A stretch of DNA of 15,499 nucleotides from Candidatus Schekmanbacteria bacterium (GTDB lineage Bacteria; CSSED10-310; JACPHN01). Below the pieces are notes generated by a model, which worked only from the letters and a program-made list of their open reading frames with translations, was not told the DNA's origin and did not search any database. Made by a program: the position numbers and the translations under genes. The DNA lies in the NCBI GenBank assembly GCA_016188575.1, contig JACPHN010000073.1:1-15499 (forward strand). Reading direction: 5' to 3'. Positions 14,797 through 15,499 of this stretch are shown one piece after another. Each line of letters starts with the position of its first letter. Positions within the stretch are counted from its first letter, which is position 1.

Positions 14797-15048
14797 TTGC
14801 CCCCGAGTCGACCTGGGGGCACCGCTGAGCACGTAAGCCTCCGCCGGTCGACCGGGGGGCAATTCGGGAGCGCGAAGAACGTGCCCCGCTCGAGACGGGG
14901 GCAATTCGGGAATGCGAAGATCGTGCCCCGCTCGACCCGGGGGCATTTCGGGAGCGCAAAAACCGTGCCCCGCTCGAGGCGGGGGCAATTCGGGAGCACG
15001 AAAACCGTGCCCCGCTCGCGGCGGGGGCATTTCGGGAGCACGAAGAAC
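14797..15048. repeat. 42-bp tandem repeat array of hairpins
   Basis: Six consecutive 42-bp units. Four are very similar (starting 14881, 14923, 14965, 15007), one is diverged (14839) and one strongly degenerate (14797). Each good unit starts GTGCCCCGCTCGAG and GCGGGGGCA follows, so TGCCCCGC can pair with GCGGGGGCA round a short TCGAG-like loop. A linker like TTCGGGAGCACGAAGAAC follows. There are no unique spacers, so this is not a CRISPR array. The unit equals 14 codons; the plus-strand peptide repeat would be VPRSRRGQFGSAKT-like, the minus-strand one GTVFALPNCPRLER-like. Coding is not supported in either. Confidence 0.8.
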
Positions 15049-15256
15049 GGCCGTCCTTCAACGCTGGCGGAAAAAAGCCGGGTTGTGCCGGTGAGGAACC
15101 AACCAGTGCCAAGGGTTGGCGTGCGCCAAAACCGCCACCGACAGCCCGTGAGACACGCGCCCCCGAAGGGAGAGAGACCCGCCAGCCTGGGTTTATCCCT
15201 GGTCGACTTCTGGCCGGCACAGATGGCCTGATTTTCGCCAGCGTCGAAGGGGGGCA

Positions 15257-15357
15257 GAATGTGCTTTTCACTTGCGATTGGTCTCACTACCGCGACTGGC
15301 AGATCCCATGGACGCACCCCGGAATCCCGGCGTCGGCCGAATGTGGTTTACACTTGC
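15257..15357. repeat. 19-nt direct repeat pair
   Basis: GAATGTGCTTTTCACTTGC (15257-15275) and GAATGTGGTTTACACTTGC (15339-15357) match at 17 of 19 positions, 82 bp apart. The bases between are not repeated. Reiterated motifs of this size and spacing occur at the ends of some insertion sequences such as the IS21 family, so a relic transposon end is possible, but no transposase is present. Confidence 0.5.
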
Positions 15358-15388
15358 CGGAAGTCCAAGGCGGTGCGTCACCTGGGAC

Positions 15389-15442
15389 CGCGGGCCTCCG
15401 GCCCGCATCTTCAGTATCAGGAGTGCGGGCCGGAGGCCCGCG
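15389..15442. repeat. REP-like pair of GC-rich palindromes
   Basis: The arm at 15389-15408 is nearly the exact reverse complement of 15423-15442 (19 of 20), separated by 14 nt. Each arm is itself a palindrome, GCGGGCC-TCC-GGCCCGC. It can fold as two small hairpins or one long one, like bacterial interspersed REP/BIME elements. It lies next to a TGA (15417-15419) of a short minus-strand frame. Confidence 0.75.
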
Positions 15443-15499
15443 CACCGTGCGCCTGCGAGCGTACGTGGTCGGAGAGGTGGAAGTCCTCTTCGGGCATGC

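Larger units (their letters stand above)
14580..15499. other. Gene-free, repeat-rich right end
   Basis: About 920 bases without a gene I can support. All three frames stay open over long parts of the minus strand, and one on the plus strand, because the 42-bp repeat is a multiple of three and GC-rich. None has a ribosome-binding site or known domain. In order it holds a 14-bp palindrome CCGCGGCGCCGCGG (14782-14795), the tandem hairpin array (14797-15048), a 19-nt direct repeat pair (15257 and 15339), and a REP-like pair (15389-15442). A short minus-strand frame from the right edge to a TGA at 15417-15419 could be the C-terminus of a gene beyond the window. Confidence 0.65.

Noticed and set aside
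14797-15048. CRISPR array
   Set aside because: The whole 42-bp unit is repeated, linker included. There are no unique spacers and no cas genes.
14797-15231. Plus-strand gene with 14-residue peptide repeats, and the minus-strand readings of the same DNA
   Set aside because: The plus frame starts at a TTG without a ribosome-binding site. Several frames on both strands are open simply because the unit is a multiple of three. No domain is recognised.
15417-15497. Small minus-strand gene starting at the ATG at 15495-15497
   Set aside because: It would be 26 codons, the last part lying in the REP-like repeat. It could equally be the tail of a gene beyond the edge, so I do not call it.

Overview
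This is a GC-rich window from what is probably an uncultured Gram-negative bacterium. PHA-type DNA-binding regulator genes, HDOD response regulators and large soluble hybrid kinases are common in proteobacterial and deltaproteobacteria-like lineages, but the sequence alone does not fix the taxon. All nine intact protein genes, and the one recognisable pseudogene, lie on the minus strand. The window therefore reads right to left.

Right end (about 14.1-15.5 kb): no intact gene. It holds a decayed GxxExxY-family (PD-(D/E)XK-like) gene framed by inverted repeats built of 9-nt modules, a six-unit 42-bp tandem repeat able to form hairpins, a 19-nt direct repeat pair, and a REP-like pair of GC-rich palindromes. 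This looks like a repeat-rich accessory strip.

Signalling operon (13758 to 9380): a response regulator (receiver + HDOD + degenerate receiver-like tail) overlaps by 4 nt a soluble hybrid histidine kinase (helical sensor region, two PAS-like domains, kinase core, receiver). A sigma70-like promoter lies upstream.

Polysaccharide operon (9262 to 4126): two GT4 glycosyltransferases (4-nt overlap), a polyprenyl-phosphate sugar-phosphate transferase that would start the lipid-linked glycan, and UDP-glucose 6-dehydrogenase, which supplies UDP-glucuronate. A strong promoter (TTGACA-17-TATCCT) sits between the kinase stop and the first GT4. No flippase, polymerase or export gene is seen, so the locus must be completed elsewhere.

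A separately promoted gene (4069 to 3482) encodes a PHA-accumulation-regulator DNA-binding domain joined to a phasin-like helical tail. Its 5' half is strikingly AT-rich. Next comes a two-gene unit (3146 to 498) with its own candidate promoter: a membrane-anchored GT2 enzyme of the polyprenyl-phosphate glycosyltransferase type and a B12-domain radical SAM enzyme of unknown substrate. The last 497 bases on the left hold no convincing gene but carry a palindrome made of the same style of 9-nt module as the GxxExxY flanks.

Taken together this is a glycan locus with a two-component system upstream and an unexpected PHA-type regulator inside it. The most unusual DNA structures are the modular inverted repeats round the GxxExxY pseudogene, their gene-less relative at the other end of the window, and the tandem hairpin array.
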